Source: Komarekiella delphini-convector SJRDD-AB1
GTDB lineage: Bacteria > Cyanobacteriota > Cyanobacteriia > Cyanobacteriales > Nostocaceae
Assembly: GCF_014831675.1 (NCBI RefSeq)
Contig: NZ_VJXY01000009.1
Coordinates: forward strand, 124,001-188,000
DNA length: 64,000 nt
Direction of reading: 5' to 3'
The notes beneath the pieces were generated by a model, which did not search any database, was not told where the DNA came from, and worked only from the letters and a program-made list of their open reading frames with translations. The translations under genes and the position numbers were made by a program. Of this stretch, positions 21,095 through 30,602 are shown in pieces. Position 1 is the first letter of the stretch; each line of letters starts with the position of its first letter.

Positions 21095-21101
21095 GAGGAG
21101 G
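21095..21101 (+). promoter_or_regulatory. Ribosome-binding site that fixes the metK start
   Basis: AGGAGG lies 8 bases before the TTG at 21110 but only 2 bases before the in-frame TTG at 21104. The spacing therefore favours 21110 as the initiation codon. Confidence 0.75.
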
Positions 21102-21109
21102 AATTGCCC

Positions 21110-22384
21110 TTGTCTCGTCGATATCTATTTACCTCTGAATCAGTCACCGAAGGTCATCCAGATAAAATTTGCGATCAGATTTCTGATACTATTCTCGATG
21201 CCTTACTAACACAAGACCCCAGCAGCCGTGTAGCGGCTGAAGTAGTAGTTAATACTGGCTTAGTGCTAATTACAGGTGAAATTACTACCAAAGCAAATGT
21301 GAATTACGTCAATCTTGCCCGCAAGAAGATTGCTGAGATTGGCTATACCGATGCCGATAATGGCTTTTCTGCTAACAGTACCAGTGTTTTAGTAGCTTTA
21401 GACGAACAATCACCTGATATTGCTCAAGGTGTCAACACCGCTCAAGAAACCCGCGAGCAGGATAGTGATGAACTATTCGATAAAATTGGTGCGGGCGACC
21501 AAGGGATAATGTTCGGCTTTGCCAGCAATGAAACACCAGAACTAATGCCCTTGCCCATCTGTCTTGCCCACCGCATTGCTCGCCGACTAGCAGCAGTCCG
21601 CAAAACAGGGGAATTGCCATACTTGCGCCCCGATGGCAAAACACAAGTAACAGTGGTCTATGAAGATGGACGCCCGGTAGGTATTGATACTATCCTGATT
21701 TCCACTCAGCATACAGCGAGTATTGGGGAAATAAAGGATGAGGCAGCAGTGCAAGCCAAGATTAAACAAGACCTCTGGTCAGCGGTGGTCGAACCTGTTT
21801 TTGGTGATATTGACATTAAGCCGAGTCAGGAAACTCATTTTTTAGTTAACCCCACAGGCAAATTTGTCGTTGGTGGCCCGCAGGGAGACTCTGGTCTGAC
21901 AGGACGGAAAATAATTGTTGATACCTACGGTGGTTATTCACGGCATGGTGGCGGCGCTTTTTCTGGCAAAGACCCCACCAAGGTAGACCGTTCTGCTGCT
22001 TATGCTGCTCGTTATGTGGCAAAAAATGTTGTTGCTGCTGGGTTGGCAGATAAATGTGAAGTCCAGTTAAGTTATGCCATTGGTGTAGCGCGACCGATGA
22101 GCATTTTACTGGAAACCTTTGGTACTGGCAAAGTAGATGATGAAACCTTGCTGGAATTAGTTAAGCAGAACTTTGAACTGCGACCGGCGGGAATTATCCA
22201 TACCTTCAATTTACGCAACGTACCAAGTGAACGAGGCGGACGTTTTTATCAGGACGTCGCGGCTTACGGTCATTTTGGGCGGACGGATTTAGACTTGCCT
22301 TGGGAACGCACCGATAAGGCAGAATTGTTGAAAAAAGCGGTAAATGAGTCTTTTTCAGTAGCGATCGCTCAAGCACTCACTTAA
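21110..22384 (+). CDS. metK: S-adenosylmethionine synthetase
   Basis: 424 residues from a TTG start, giving [19 protein letters not shown]. It makes S-adenosylmethionine from methionine and ATP. Family signatures are visible: the N-terminal ATP-site block with [13 protein letters not shown], the hexapeptide GAGDQG followed by IMFGFA, the C-terminal P-loop-like [16 protein letters not shown], and the DLPWERTDK tail. The length is normal for the family. The TTG is chosen because of an AGGAGG at 8-base spacing. It is followed by an intrinsic terminator and preceded by a MITE-like element. I see no SAM riboswitch signature in the leader. Confidence 0.96.
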   Translation: MSRRYLFTSESVTEGHPDKICDQISDTILDALLTQDPSSRVAAEVVVNTGLVLITGEITTKANVNYVNLARKKIAEIGYTDADNGFSANSTSVLVALDEQSPDIAQGVNTAQETREQDSDELFDKIGAGDQGIMFGFASNETPELMPLPICLAHRIARRLAAVRKTGELPYLRPDGKTQVTVVYEDGRPVGIDTILISTQHTASIGEIKDEAAVQAKIKQDLWSAVVEPVFGDIDIKPSQETHFLVNPTGKFVVGGPQGDSGLTGRKIIVDTYGGYSRHGGGAFSGKDPTKVDRSAAYAARYVAKNVVAAGLADKCEVQLSYAIGVARPMSILLETFGTGKVDDETLLELVKQNFELRPAGIIHTFNLRNVPSERGGRFYQDVAAYGHFGRTDLDLPWERTDKAELLKKAVNESFSVAIAQALT

Positions 22385-22420
22385 AATTATCCGCTACTGC
22401 AAAATCCTAGCATATATATG

Positions 22421-22466
22421 TGAGGGTATTGGCAACTTAACAACTTGTCTACGCCCTCATTTTTTT
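22421..22466 (+). terminator. Intrinsic terminator of metK
   Basis: TGAGGG (22421-22426) pairs with CCCTCA (22454-22459), followed by TTTTTTT. It lies 37 bp after the metK stop. The long loop makes the stem weaker than the prk terminator. Confidence 0.7.
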
Positions 22467-22851
22467 GTAGCTAACGGAATATTTGAAAGTGGGTAAATAC
22501 AGAGATATGACAATCGCACCTTGGGAATAACTTCACCTATGCTATTTAGATTAAATTTTCTAGTTTTAGAGGCATAGTAGCGTTCCTCTTTTTCATAACC
22601 GAGATATACCTTTTGCTAGAAGAATAACTACCTTTTTATAGTTAGGGTTTATTTATGTTCAAAATAGCTAATTGGCTGAAAAATAGGTAAAGTCTTACTA
22701 AATTTTATTACTGCTTATAGCTCCATTCGCTTGATGAATCGCAGCTAAAAACTAAGCTTGACTTTTCGTAGCAGTAGATGAATTTTGAGTAAGCCAATTA
22801 TCTACGCCAAAATTGAGAAAAGCATCAACCAACAATTAATGGAGTATTTGC

Positions 22852-23244
22852 ATGACAAGTTTGATTTCTAGGACAACTACTTATATTAGTTCCTTGCTGA
22901 AGGGACTTCAAGTAAAACGTTTTTTTGCTGTTGTCTTAGTTGGTTTTTTACTGCTGACAACAAATGCTACTCCTGGGCGTGATAACACAGGCTTAAAAGA
23001 AAGAGTTCGTGAACAAGTAGAGCAAAATGATGCCCAAAGACCAAAAACAGTAGGGCAATGGAATAAAGAAGCTCGTGAAACAGAAGGCTCTCCTGGTGAA
23101 CGTCTTCAGAAAATTGGACAAGAATCAGCAGAGGCCCTTAAAGAATTTGGTTCGGGCTACGTAGAGGGTGCTCAAGAAACTGCTAGTGATGTAGGCGATA
23201 GTGCAGCACAAGCAGGCAAAAATATCTCTAACAAAGTTCGCTAA
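22852..23244 (+). CDS. Small exported helical protein of unknown function
   Basis: 130 residues. A signal-like hydrophobic stretch lies at about 24-41 (FFAVVLVGFLLLTTNATPG). The mature part is charged and helical (LKERVREQVEQND, RLQKIGQESAEALKEFGSGY) and rich in Ala, Gln and Glu, like many cyanobacterial periplasmic or stress-associated small proteins. No catalytic motif is seen. It is monocistronic, with a stem-loop downstream at 23252-23280. It has a long AT-rich gene-free leader (22467-22851) that may carry a regulated promoter. Confidence 0.78.
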   Translation: MTSLISRTTTYISSLLKGLQVKRFFAVVLVGFLLLTTNATPGRDNTGLKERVREQVEQNDAQRPKTVGQWNKEARETEGSPGERLQKIGQESAEALKEFGSGYVEGAQETASDVGDSAAQAGKNISNKVR

Positions 23245-23251
23245 ATGCTTT

Positions 23252-23280
23252 TAGTCTGTCAAAATAGCTTTGGCAGACTA
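23252..23280. terminator. Hairpin downstream of the small exported protein
   Basis: TAGTCTG and CAAA pair with TTTG and CAGACTA, with one mismatch between the blocks, to give an 11-bp stem. There is no T-run on the + strand, but T residues flank it on the - strand side. Its role as a terminator for the 22852 gene is plausible but not firm. Confidence 0.5.
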
Positions 23281-23600
23281 CTAAAAATAATCTTCAATAT
23301 TTCCGTGTTTTGAGTCTTTCAAAAAGCTAAGTTCTCCACTTAAAAGACTAAAAGCTAGATATAGTAAAATTATTATGAATATATTACAATACAGTTCAAT
23401 TAATAAAATTAACTAAAATTTAACTTTAATAAGAAACCCCCTACCTTAATGATGTGAAGTCCAAAAGGTAGAGGATTTGATTTGTCTTGATGTTTTTGTA
23501 GGAGAGGTTTAGGGATAACGCTTGTAAACAAATAGTTTCTCTGGTTTAAAACCTGCTAAAACTATTGTTTTGGTTATTTTAACCGCCTACTTAGATGAGC

Positions 23601-24056
23601 CTAGTCCCAATCTGGAATCTGTGCATCTTCACCACCAACACCGATTCCAGTGTTATATATTTCAGCATCAGTAATATTAAGATTTTCCATCGATGCTTGA
23701 TACACATTGGAATCATAAATCTTAGCGCGAGTAAAATTTACCCCGTTAAGATTGGCTTGCTTCAGGTTCACATTGGTTACATGAGCCGATGTTAAGTTAG
23801 CGCCTGCCAAGTTAGCACCAGTTAAGTCAGCACCTTCGAGGTTTGCGTCTGTAAGGTTGGCTCCTTGAAGATTCGCTCCTCGCAAGTCAACACCAATTAA
23901 ATGAGCACCACTGAGGTTAACTCCTGATAAATTGCACTGAATACATTCCCTAGTTGAAAACAGCTTTTGTAAGTCCTGCGGATTTTCAGCTCTAACTGCG
24001 CTAGCGAAAAAGAGGGGAGTTGCTAAGGCTAGAGGTGCTAATAGCTGGAGTTTCAT
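23601..24056 (-). CDS. Exported pentapeptide-repeat protein
   Basis: 151 residues. A signal peptide (LLAPLALATPLFFASAVRAE) is followed by a short segment with a CIQC pair (LFSTRECIQCNLSGVNLSG). About 15 pentapeptide repeats of the A(D/N)LXX type then cover roughly residues 40-125 and predict a right-handed quadrilateral beta-helix. Such proteins are abundant in cyanobacteria and most have no known function; periplasmic location is inferred. It ends with a short acidic tail (GGEDAQIPDWD). No operon partner. Confidence 0.87.
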   Translation of the reverse strand: MKLQLLAPLALATPLFFASAVRAENPQDLQKLFSTRECIQCNLSGVNLSGAHLIGVDLRGANLQGANLTDANLEGADLTGANLAGANLTSAHVTNVNLKQANLNGVNFTRAKIYDSNVYQASMENLNITDAEIYNTGIGVGGEDAQIPDWD

Positions 24057-24368
24057 AATATTTCCCCCTTGATTATCAAGTTGCGTCCGTTCTTTCCCTC
24101 ACAGCCCTATTATCTCATTAAATTCCTTGGGGACACAGATTGACCTCGGAAGCTTATTATGATATGTGACAGCTATATTGATGATGCCAAAAAAAGTATT
24201 GATTCTGTTTTTGGGCTATTTATCAGCGATAAAGCTTGAAAAACAGCCACCATTAAATCACTGTTAAATCTTTTTTATAGGTTGCACTACTCAGCTTGAT
24301 TTAGCTAAAGCTAATGAGTATTTTTACTTGAGCAATTACCCATTTGGTATAGCAGCAACCACAAATAA

Positions 24369-25235
24369 CTAAGTCGTTAGAAATTCTCGTATATACTGAT
24401 TAACCAACTCAGGCTGTTCTTGTTGCACCCAATGGCTACAATTGGGTAGATACTTAATTTGAAAGTCTTTAACATAAGCTTCAGTGCCGTAAGTTAGCTC
24501 TTTACCAAGTGCGGTATCTTTTTCTCCCCAAATCATCAGGGTTGGTACTTCTAAAACGCGCCAGTTTTGATTGAGCATTCTCTGTTGAAAAATATTGCGG
24601 TAATAGTTCAACATTCCTGTGAGAGCACCACGTTTGGCAGCAGCATTTTTATAAGCGTCAATATCCGCTTGAGTGAAAGCATTTTTGTTAACTGCCATAC
24701 CTTTAAAAGCGGTTTCAATTGCTTGGTAGTCTGAAGATTGTAGGAATAATTCCGGTAGTAACGGTAATTGAAATAGGAAGATGTAGAAACTACGTAGCAA
24801 CTGTTGAGGAGTGCGTAAACCTTGAGCAAATTTAGCCGGATGAGGCAGATTGAGTATAATTAAGCGCTCTACCATACTTGGATAATTGTAAGCGAAATTC
24901 CAGGCGATCGCACCACCCCAATCATGTCCAACTAAAACACAATTCTGGTAGTCATTACCTCTAATTACTCCCTCAATATCTTTAACAAATTCATCCATGA
25001 TATAAGCTGATTGCTCTTTTGGCTTATCACTGTCGTTGTAGCCACGTAAGTCAAGAGCGACAACTTTAAAGTCTTTAGCAAATTCTGTTATTTGATGCCG
25101 CCATGAGTACCAAAACTCAGGAAAACCATGTAACATCAGCATCAAAGGCCCTTCACCCTGGGTGACATAATGTAGTTTCACCCCATTCGTAGTTATATAT
25201 TCGTGTTTCCAAGAAGATTCATTTACAAACACCAT
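24369..25235 (-). CDS. Alpha/beta hydrolase, epoxide-hydrolase-like
   Basis: 288 residues from the ATG at 25235, giving MVFVNESSWKHEYI; an upstream in-frame ATG at 25277 adds 14 residues without homology. Motifs: oxyanion-hole HGFPEFWYSWR, nucleophile elbow GHDWGGA with an Asp nucleophile, a cap domain (about 130-210), an acidic residue in IWGEKD, and the final catalytic His in NCSHWVQQEQP. An Asp nucleophile together with HGxP is typical of soluble epoxide hydrolases and related dehalogenases. The true substrate is unknown. Confidence 0.88.
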   Translation of the reverse strand: MVFVNESSWKHEYITTNGVKLHYVTQGEGPLMLMLHGFPEFWYSWRHQITEFAKDFKVVALDLRGYNDSDKPKEQSAYIMDEFVKDIEGVIRGNDYQNCVLVGHDWGGAIAWNFAYNYPSMVERLIILNLPHPAKFAQGLRTPQQLLRSFYIFLFQLPLLPELFLQSSDYQAIETAFKGMAVNKNAFTQADIDAYKNAAAKRGALTGMLNYYRNIFQQRMLNQNWRVLEVPTLMIWGEKDTALGKELTYGTEAYVKDFQIKYLPNCSHWVQQEQPELVNQYIREFLTT

Positions 25236-25444
25236 TAATACTACTCCATCTGTAGAAAAAATTATTAAAGCATACAATAGATAATTTTAATTATTGTGTC
25301 TTTTTGAATGCCATAACATCTATTAGCAGAAAGCATTATGGCGGTAATTTTTTATATTAAAGTATCTGCATAACTCTCCCTTAGATAGATGTAGATTTTC
25401 GATAAATATTGCTAAAAAAAATATCATGACTTCATCCAACTACC

Positions 25445-26260
25445 ATGACAAAACAGCTGACACACTACCCTTCAATATGGGTTGAGCGACTAGCACGACT
25501 CGGTTATGCTTCCAAAGGAGTAGTTTATGGTATTGTCGGATTATTAGCAGCACAGGCAGCTTTTGGTACAGGTGGTCGAACGACCGATACCAGAGGTGCT
25601 CTACAAACACTTTTAACTCAACCATTTGGTAAATTATTGCTGACTCTGATCGCAATTGGTTTAATTGGATATGTACTTTGGCGATTTGTGCAAGCAATAA
25701 AAGACCCAGAAAATAAAGGTACAGATGCAAAAGGATTAGCTCAGCGAATTGGTTATGCAATCAATGGTTTGATATACGCTGGTTTAGCGGTTAGTGCTGT
25801 GCAACTTATCCAAGGTTCAGGCGGTAATAGTAATAGTAATTCCACCGACGATTGGACGGCTCGCTTACTTTCTCAACCCTTTGGCCAATGGTTGGTGGGA
25901 ACTATCGGGGCATTTATAATTGGTATGGGTTTCTATCAGTTTTATAAAGCCTTTACTGCCAAGTTTCGCAAAGAACTCAATTTAACCGAATTAAGCCAGA
26001 CAGAACGCAAGTGGGTAATGGGTATTTGCAGATTTGGTTTGCTGGCAAGGGGCGTTGTGTTTTGCATCATTGGCTGGTTTTTGATTCAAGCCGCAAGACA
26101 ATTTGATGCTAGCGCTGCTGGAGGTTTGGCTGAGGCATTACAGACTTTGGCACAACAACCTTACGGTTCATGGCTTTTGGGCATTGTCGCCTTTGGTTTA
26201 GTTGCCTACGGGATTTATCTGCTAATTCAAGCGCGATATAGTCAGCTGTTCACGGGTTGA
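25445..26260 (+). CDS. DUF1206 family membrane protein
   Basis: 271 residues with six hydrophobic segments arranged as three repeats of a two-helix unit. Each repeat begins with a pattern like LARLGYASKGVVYGIVGLLA (about 16), RIGYAINGLIYAGLA (about 103) and CRFGLLARGVVFCIIGW (about 197), and each has a following QPFGxWLL block. This triple repeat defines DUF1206. The function is unknown. It diverges from the epoxide-hydrolase-like gene and is followed in the same direction by the glycoside-hydrolase-like gene 68 bp later. Confidence 0.86.
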   Translation: MTKQLTHYPSIWVERLARLGYASKGVVYGIVGLLAAQAAFGTGGRTTDTRGALQTLLTQPFGKLLLTLIAIGLIGYVLWRFVQAIKDPENKGTDAKGLAQRIGYAINGLIYAGLAVSAVQLIQGSGGNSNSNSTDDWTARLLSQPFGQWLVGTIGAFIIGMGFYQFYKAFTAKFRKELNLTELSQTERKWVMGICRFGLLARGVVFCIIGWFLIQAARQFDASAAGGLAEALQTLAQQPYGSWLLGIVAFGLVAYGIYLLIQARYSQLFTG

Positions 26261-26328
26261 AAGTAGCAATATTTCACGGCAAGCTGCTACGTATCTATAC
26301 ACACTGTTTTTAGATATGTAAGTTGGTT

Positions 26329-27477
26329 ATGGCAGAAATACGCGGTGTCTGGCTTACCACTACTGATAGTAAAGTTCTTAGGTCAAAGCAACGCATTGCC
26401 GAGGCGATGGACTTTCTGGCTGAGACGGGCTTTAATGCAGTTTTTCCCGTTGTTTGGAACAAGGCAGTAACTTTGTATCCTAGTCAAACAATGCAGCGGA
26501 CTTTTGGGGTGGAAATTGACCCTCTGTGCGTAGGTCGTGACCCGTTAGATGAAGTTATATTAGAGGCGCGGCGAGTTGGCCTGAAAGTTATCCCTTGGTT
26601 TGAATACGGCTTTGCTAGTTCATATAACTTGAATGGTGGTACACTTTTGCAGAAAAAACTGGAGTGGGCTGCCCGTGACTGCAAAGGTAATTTATTGAAG
26701 AAAAACGGTTTCGAGTGGTTGAATGCCCTCGACGTCCAAGTGCAAGAATTTCTGTTGAACTTGGTGCTGGAAGTTGTGAAAAATTACGATATTGATGGTA
26801 TCCAAGGTGACGATCGCTTTCCTGCATTACCATGTGAAGGTGGCTATGATCAGGTAACTATCACACGCTATCGCCAGCAGTTTAATCACAATCCACCACA
26901 AAACCCTAAAGATTGGCAATGGTTACAATGGCGTGCAAACATTCTCACTGACTTCTTGGCGCGTCTATACCAGGAGGTGAAAGCGGTTAATCATAACTTA
27001 CTGGTGTCAATGGCTCCTAATATACATGATTGGGCGTTTAAAGAATATCTGCAAGACTCACCCACATGGCTTAAGCGGGGACTAGTCGATATTATCCATC
27101 CGCAGATTTATCGTCGTGATTTTAGAAGTTATCAGGCGATCGCTGATAAACTAGTAAACCAGCAGTTCACAAATGTGACGTTGCCAAAGTTAGCGCCAGG
27201 AATTCTGATAAAACTTGGCTCTTACTGCATTAGTCCTGAATATCTAGTACAGGCAATTGAATACAACCGCCAACTTGGCATTCAAGGAGAAGTATTATTT
27301 TTTTACGAAGGTTTGCGAGACAATAACAATACCCTGGCTAAAGTTTTACGAAGTGGCCCCTATACTAAGTCTGCGTCATTTCCAAGTTTGTCATATTTAA
27401 GTGGAGATGGTGTTAGCAATAACAGGTCATCTTCAATTTGGCAGGAAGTGGAGAAATTGCTAAGAAATATTTTTTAA
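26329..27477 (+). CDS. Glycoside-hydrolase-10-like (GHL10/DUF187) protein
   Basis: 382 residues from ATG 26329 (MAEIRGVWLTTTDSKVL); the in-frame TTG 6 bp upstream is not favoured. TIM-barrel enzyme related to YngK-type glycosidases: EIRGVWLTT, FNAVFPVVWNKA, DPLDEVILEARRVGLKVIPWFEYGF, IDGIQGDDRF and LVDIIHPQIYRRDF are the family blocks. It lacks a signal peptide, unlike many family members that are lipoproteins, so it may be cytoplasmic. The substrate is unknown. The next gene starts 12 bp after its stop. Confidence 0.85.
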   Translation: MAEIRGVWLTTTDSKVLRSKQRIAEAMDFLAETGFNAVFPVVWNKAVTLYPSQTMQRTFGVEIDPLCVGRDPLDEVILEARRVGLKVIPWFEYGFASSYNLNGGTLLQKKLEWAARDCKGNLLKKNGFEWLNALDVQVQEFLLNLVLEVVKNYDIDGIQGDDRFPALPCEGGYDQVTITRYRQQFNHNPPQNPKDWQWLQWRANILTDFLARLYQEVKAVNHNLLVSMAPNIHDWAFKEYLQDSPTWLKRGLVDIIHPQIYRRDFRSYQAIADKLVNQQFTNVTLPKLAPGILIKLGSYCISPEYLVQAIEYNRQLGIQGEVLFFYEGLRDNNNTLAKVLRSGPYTKSASFPSLSYLSGDGVSNNRSSSIWQEVEKLLRNIF

Positions 27478-27488
27478 GGAAAAAAGGC

Positions 27489-27917
27489 GTGGAATATCAA
27501 TTGCAAATAGAACGAGTAATAAAAACTCTTAAACAGGACTTACCAACACTTTTTCAAAAAGATATCTCATATAATATCTATACACAAGATATCTACTTTC
27601 AAGACCCGGTAAACAAATTCAAATACAAATTCAACTATCGCATTATATTTTGGACTTTGCGATTTCACGCTCGGCTATTTTTTAATCAAATTTATTTTGA
27701 TGTACATGAAATTTCTCAGTCAGCCGAAGACACCATTTTAGCAAAGTGGACAGTTCGTGGAGTTTTACGTGTTCCTTGGAAAGCAGGTGTGTTTTTTAAT
27801 GGATACTCGACTTATAAACTCAACCGGAACGGTTTGATATACGAGCATATTGACACTTGGGATCGTAAACCGGGGAAGATTTTAAAGCAGTTTTTTATGA
27901 AGGGAGGAGAAAGCTAA
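27489..27917 (+). CDS. DUF2358 family protein
   Basis: 142 residues from GTG 27489, chosen because AAGGA lies 8 bases upstream and because it then follows the previous stop without overlap. An NTF2-like alpha+beta fold is likely: a helix (QIERVIKTLKQDLPTLF), then strands around YTQDIYFQDPVNKF, KWTVRGVLRVPW and YEHIDTWDRKPG. DUF2358 proteins are found in cyanobacteria and plastids and have no known function. It is probably cotranscribed with the GHL10-like gene. Confidence 0.83.
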   Translation: MEYQLQIERVIKTLKQDLPTLFQKDISYNIYTQDIYFQDPVNKFKYKFNYRIIFWTLRFHARLFFNQIYFDVHEISQSAEDTILAKWTVRGVLRVPWKAGVFFNGYSTYKLNRNGLIYEHIDTWDRKPGKILKQFFMKGGES

Positions 27918-28461
27918 TTAGCTACTATATATTTCTCTTATCTTAATTTAAATCTAAGCTTATGTAAAGTTTTTCTTAAACAGGCAAAGCCAATAAAAAT
28001 TTTTGTAAAAATCATCAATTTTAGGACAAAACTTACTTAATTAAGTCCTAAAAAATGTCTATATAACTAGTTTTTATATAGTAAAAGCTTTACATCTTAA
28101 TTATTTTTTTATGATAATTTTACATATAATCTCTTTAAATTTTGATTAATAATGTAAAAATTTAAAAGTAAAATTAAATGGTTTTAATGATTACAAAGAC
28201 GCTATATCGTCTAAAATCGAGCTTCCTCAGTCTAAAATTTTAAGTTAATTAAAAAATTAGTATTTACCGGGTAATGTCCTCAAAAATACCTCATAATGAC
28301 TGACAGTACTGACCTAATTCATGGTAAGTAGAAAATTCCTAACGAAAAAAGTAAGTTGTGATAAGCATCTTTCTCTTTTCCTCCTGTTCCTTCTCTTTAT
28401 TCCCAAATCAATTTCAAGACTTCCAATGAAAATTGAGAATACTGGTAGGGAATATATGTAA
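27918..28461. other. AT-rich gene-free interval
   Basis: About 540 bp of strongly AT-rich sequence with no supported gene. It forms the left edge of an AT-rich accessory block that extends to about 32.7 kb. It probably carries the promoter of the GG-leader peptide gene. Confidence 0.5.
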
Positions 28462-28749
28462 ATGGTAAAACACAAATTACATCCTGATTACAAAAACAAG
28501 ATAATGGCTAAAATAGTAATTTCCGACTTACACCCTATTGATGTAAACCCATTTATACATGATCTAGTTTCAGAACAAATAGAGGACTTATTAGGGGGCG
28601 ATATCAATGTTCAGATAATCGCTATCAATTACGGCTTTAATCCCTTAATCAACATAATTGAAGGGCCGTATAGCGTTTATGATAATAGAACTGACGGTAC
28701 GGACTATTCAAGACAACTAGCAGTCGGTTCTCTTTTTAATGATTCGTAA
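28462..28749 (+). CDS. Double-glycine-leader small peptide (putative bacteriocin/RiPP-like precursor)
   Basis: 95 residues from ATG 28462, or 81 from ATG 28504 (MAKIVISDLHP). The segment ISDLHP, then LVSEQIEDLLGG ending at residue 46, is the leader pattern of cyanobacterial secreted small peptides (SDL near the start, hydrophobic-acidic helix, GG cleavage site). Cleavage would leave a 49-residue core beginning DINVQIIAINYG that has no Cys and is rich in Asn, Asp and Ile. GG-leader peptides are normally exported and cut by a peptidase-containing ABC transporter, but none is in the window. The function is unknown; family membership is inferred from the leader only. Confidence 0.65.
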   Translation: MVKHKLHPDYKNKIMAKIVISDLHPIDVNPFIHDLVSEQIEDLLGGDINVQIIAINYGFNPLINIIEGPYSVYDNRTDGTDYSRQLAVGSLFNDS

Positions 28750-28848
28750 CTGATAGAGTTGTGTTGCAAAAATTCAAGGTTGAGCAAAAATGAGTTGTAA
28801 AACTAAGTTTAGTTATCTCCATGATATTATTAGCTTAAATTCCAGTTT

Positions 28849-30078
28849 CTAAATTTGCTCGGATTGAGTTTTTTGGGTTTGTGAGCTATCTTCTGGAGAA
28901 GATTCAGTGTAGTTTATTGCTAGCTCATTAGCTGCACTATGTTTTAGATCTTCTGCTGCTTCCTGAATATCTTTGGCGGAACTTTGAAAATCTTCTCCTG
29001 CTTCCTGAATGTCTTTAGCAGAATGCTGAAAATCTTTTCCTGCTCCCTGAATTTCTTGGGCAGAATGCTGAAAATTTTCCCCTGCTTCTTGAAGCTTACT
29101 TACGGTTTCTGATGGCATTACAACGCCTTCCGCTCGCTGGATAATATCATCAGCAAGCCGTTCGCTAAAACCAACTACAAATGCAATTGAAAAGAAGAAA
29201 TAATACTTGATATCAGTATTTTCTGGCTCTTGAGATGACTTAGGAACTTGTATAGTTGAAATAATATTAGAGTTAATAATTGTAAAAACTAAGATGCCAA
29301 ATGCTGTTCCAATCAAAGGTTTAGCAAAGCCAACTAAAATAGGAGCAACCGAGCCTTTATAATCAGTATCTTGATATTTTTTCAGCCTAATTAAGATGCT
29401 AATTATACTGCCGAAGGTTCCAGCAAAGCCAGCTACCATTACCAAAGTAGATCTTTCAAAGAATAGTTGTATTTGACTTGGTTTAACTTTTGCTTTTTCA
29501 TCTAGAATATTAGAGGATTTTGGCACAGCATTACTATTATTCAATGCCTCTGTCAGTAAGTCTATCTGAGTAAGTGTTGTTACCAAAACTGTGATTACAA
29601 AAACTCCTGGAATTACAATCGAATAGATTGGCATTGCTATTGCAAGTCCCAGCAAAATTTTGGTCGGTGCTGACCATTCTCGAACAGCTTGCTTGAAAAA
29701 ATTTTTTATCAAACCTAGAAATGTTTTACTGTTAATAAAATATTCAATATCGTGTCTTATATTTTTAGCAAGAACTATTTTTTCTTGCTTCATCATTAGC
29801 AGAAAATACAAAGCTACTTTAGCTGATTTGAGTTTTGATTGTAGAGTGATACATTCAGCTATACTCTTAGGTTTGCTCTTTTGAACTTTTAAAATGTATT
29901 CCCCAAAGCGCTGTAAAAGTGATATTTGACTGGCAATTTCTTCCTGAATATTCTCTTTTAAATTTTGTAACTCTACTTGTTGAAGTTTATTTTGTACTTC
30001 TTCAAGCAATTGATAAATTTCTTGTTGTAAGTCTTTAAGGATACTTTGACATTGCTCCTGAATATCTTTGCGATTCAT
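28849..30078 (-). CDS. Coiled-coil membrane protein with C-terminal 14-residue repeats
   Basis: 409 residues. A Gln/Glu-rich N-terminal coiled coil (about 1-70) is followed by membrane segments near 140-165, 215-232, 250-275 and 292-310. The C-terminus (about 331-384) holds three and a half copies of a 14-residue unit (AGEDFQSSAKDIQE and variants) that would form an amphipathic helix or coiled coil, followed by a polar tail. I do not recognise the family. Its base composition matches the AT-rich block. It may be a membrane scaffold. It faces the GG-leader peptide gene convergently. Confidence 0.78.
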   Translation of the reverse strand: MNRKDIQEQCQSILKDLQQEIYQLLEEVQNKLQQVELQNLKENIQEEIASQISLLQRFGEYILKVQKSKPKSIAECITLQSKLKSAKVALYFLLMMKQEKIVLAKNIRHDIEYFINSKTFLGLIKNFFKQAVREWSAPTKILLGLAIAMPIYSIVIPGVFVITVLVTTLTQIDLLTEALNNSNAVPKSSNILDEKAKVKPSQIQLFFERSTLVMVAGFAGTFGSIISILIRLKKYQDTDYKGSVAPILVGFAKPLIGTAFGILVFTIINSNIISTIQVPKSSQEPENTDIKYYFFFSIAFVVGFSERLADDIIQRAEGVVMPSETVSKLQEAGENFQHSAQEIQGAGKDFQHSAKDIQEAGEDFQSSAKDIQEAAEDLKHSAANELAINYTESSPEDSSQTQKTQSEQI

Positions 30079-30602
30079 AAGTCTATTTTCTCTTGAGATA
30101 TTTATGATATGCTTAGCTTGATGTAATGTTTTCAGTCAATAATGTAAATAACTTGAACAATAACCGAATTCTTATTTTTAAAATTAAGTTATAGTGATTT
30201 ATATTTACTTAAATAAAATATTAACTTCAATTTCATGTTTCTCAAGTTTAAGAACTCATATTAAAACTAATATTAAAACTCATATTAAAGTTTATATATT
30301 TTATGTATTGACGAAAGAAATTAAGTAATAATCTTAGAGATTTAGTTTTATATTATACTGTATAAACATACGTGTAGGTTTCTTAGATAGCTATTAGAAA
30401 TTGGAAGTAATTAAGCGATCGCTCTCAAGAATCTTTAGTTAAAAGCAATTCCAGCGATATCTAGTGATTAGGTGCGTAGGCGAAGTCCGTCGTAGACATT
30501 GCCTACACAGTTTCCTTGCGATCGCGCAATATCTCCACTTATATTATTCGTTGGTAGCCTTCATCGTCCACTTGGCTAAAGTTCTCAAAGAGAGCCGGAA
30601 AA

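Noticed and set aside
20927-21109. SAM riboswitch in the metK leader
   Set aside because: No recognisable conserved core; only the ribosome site is convincing.
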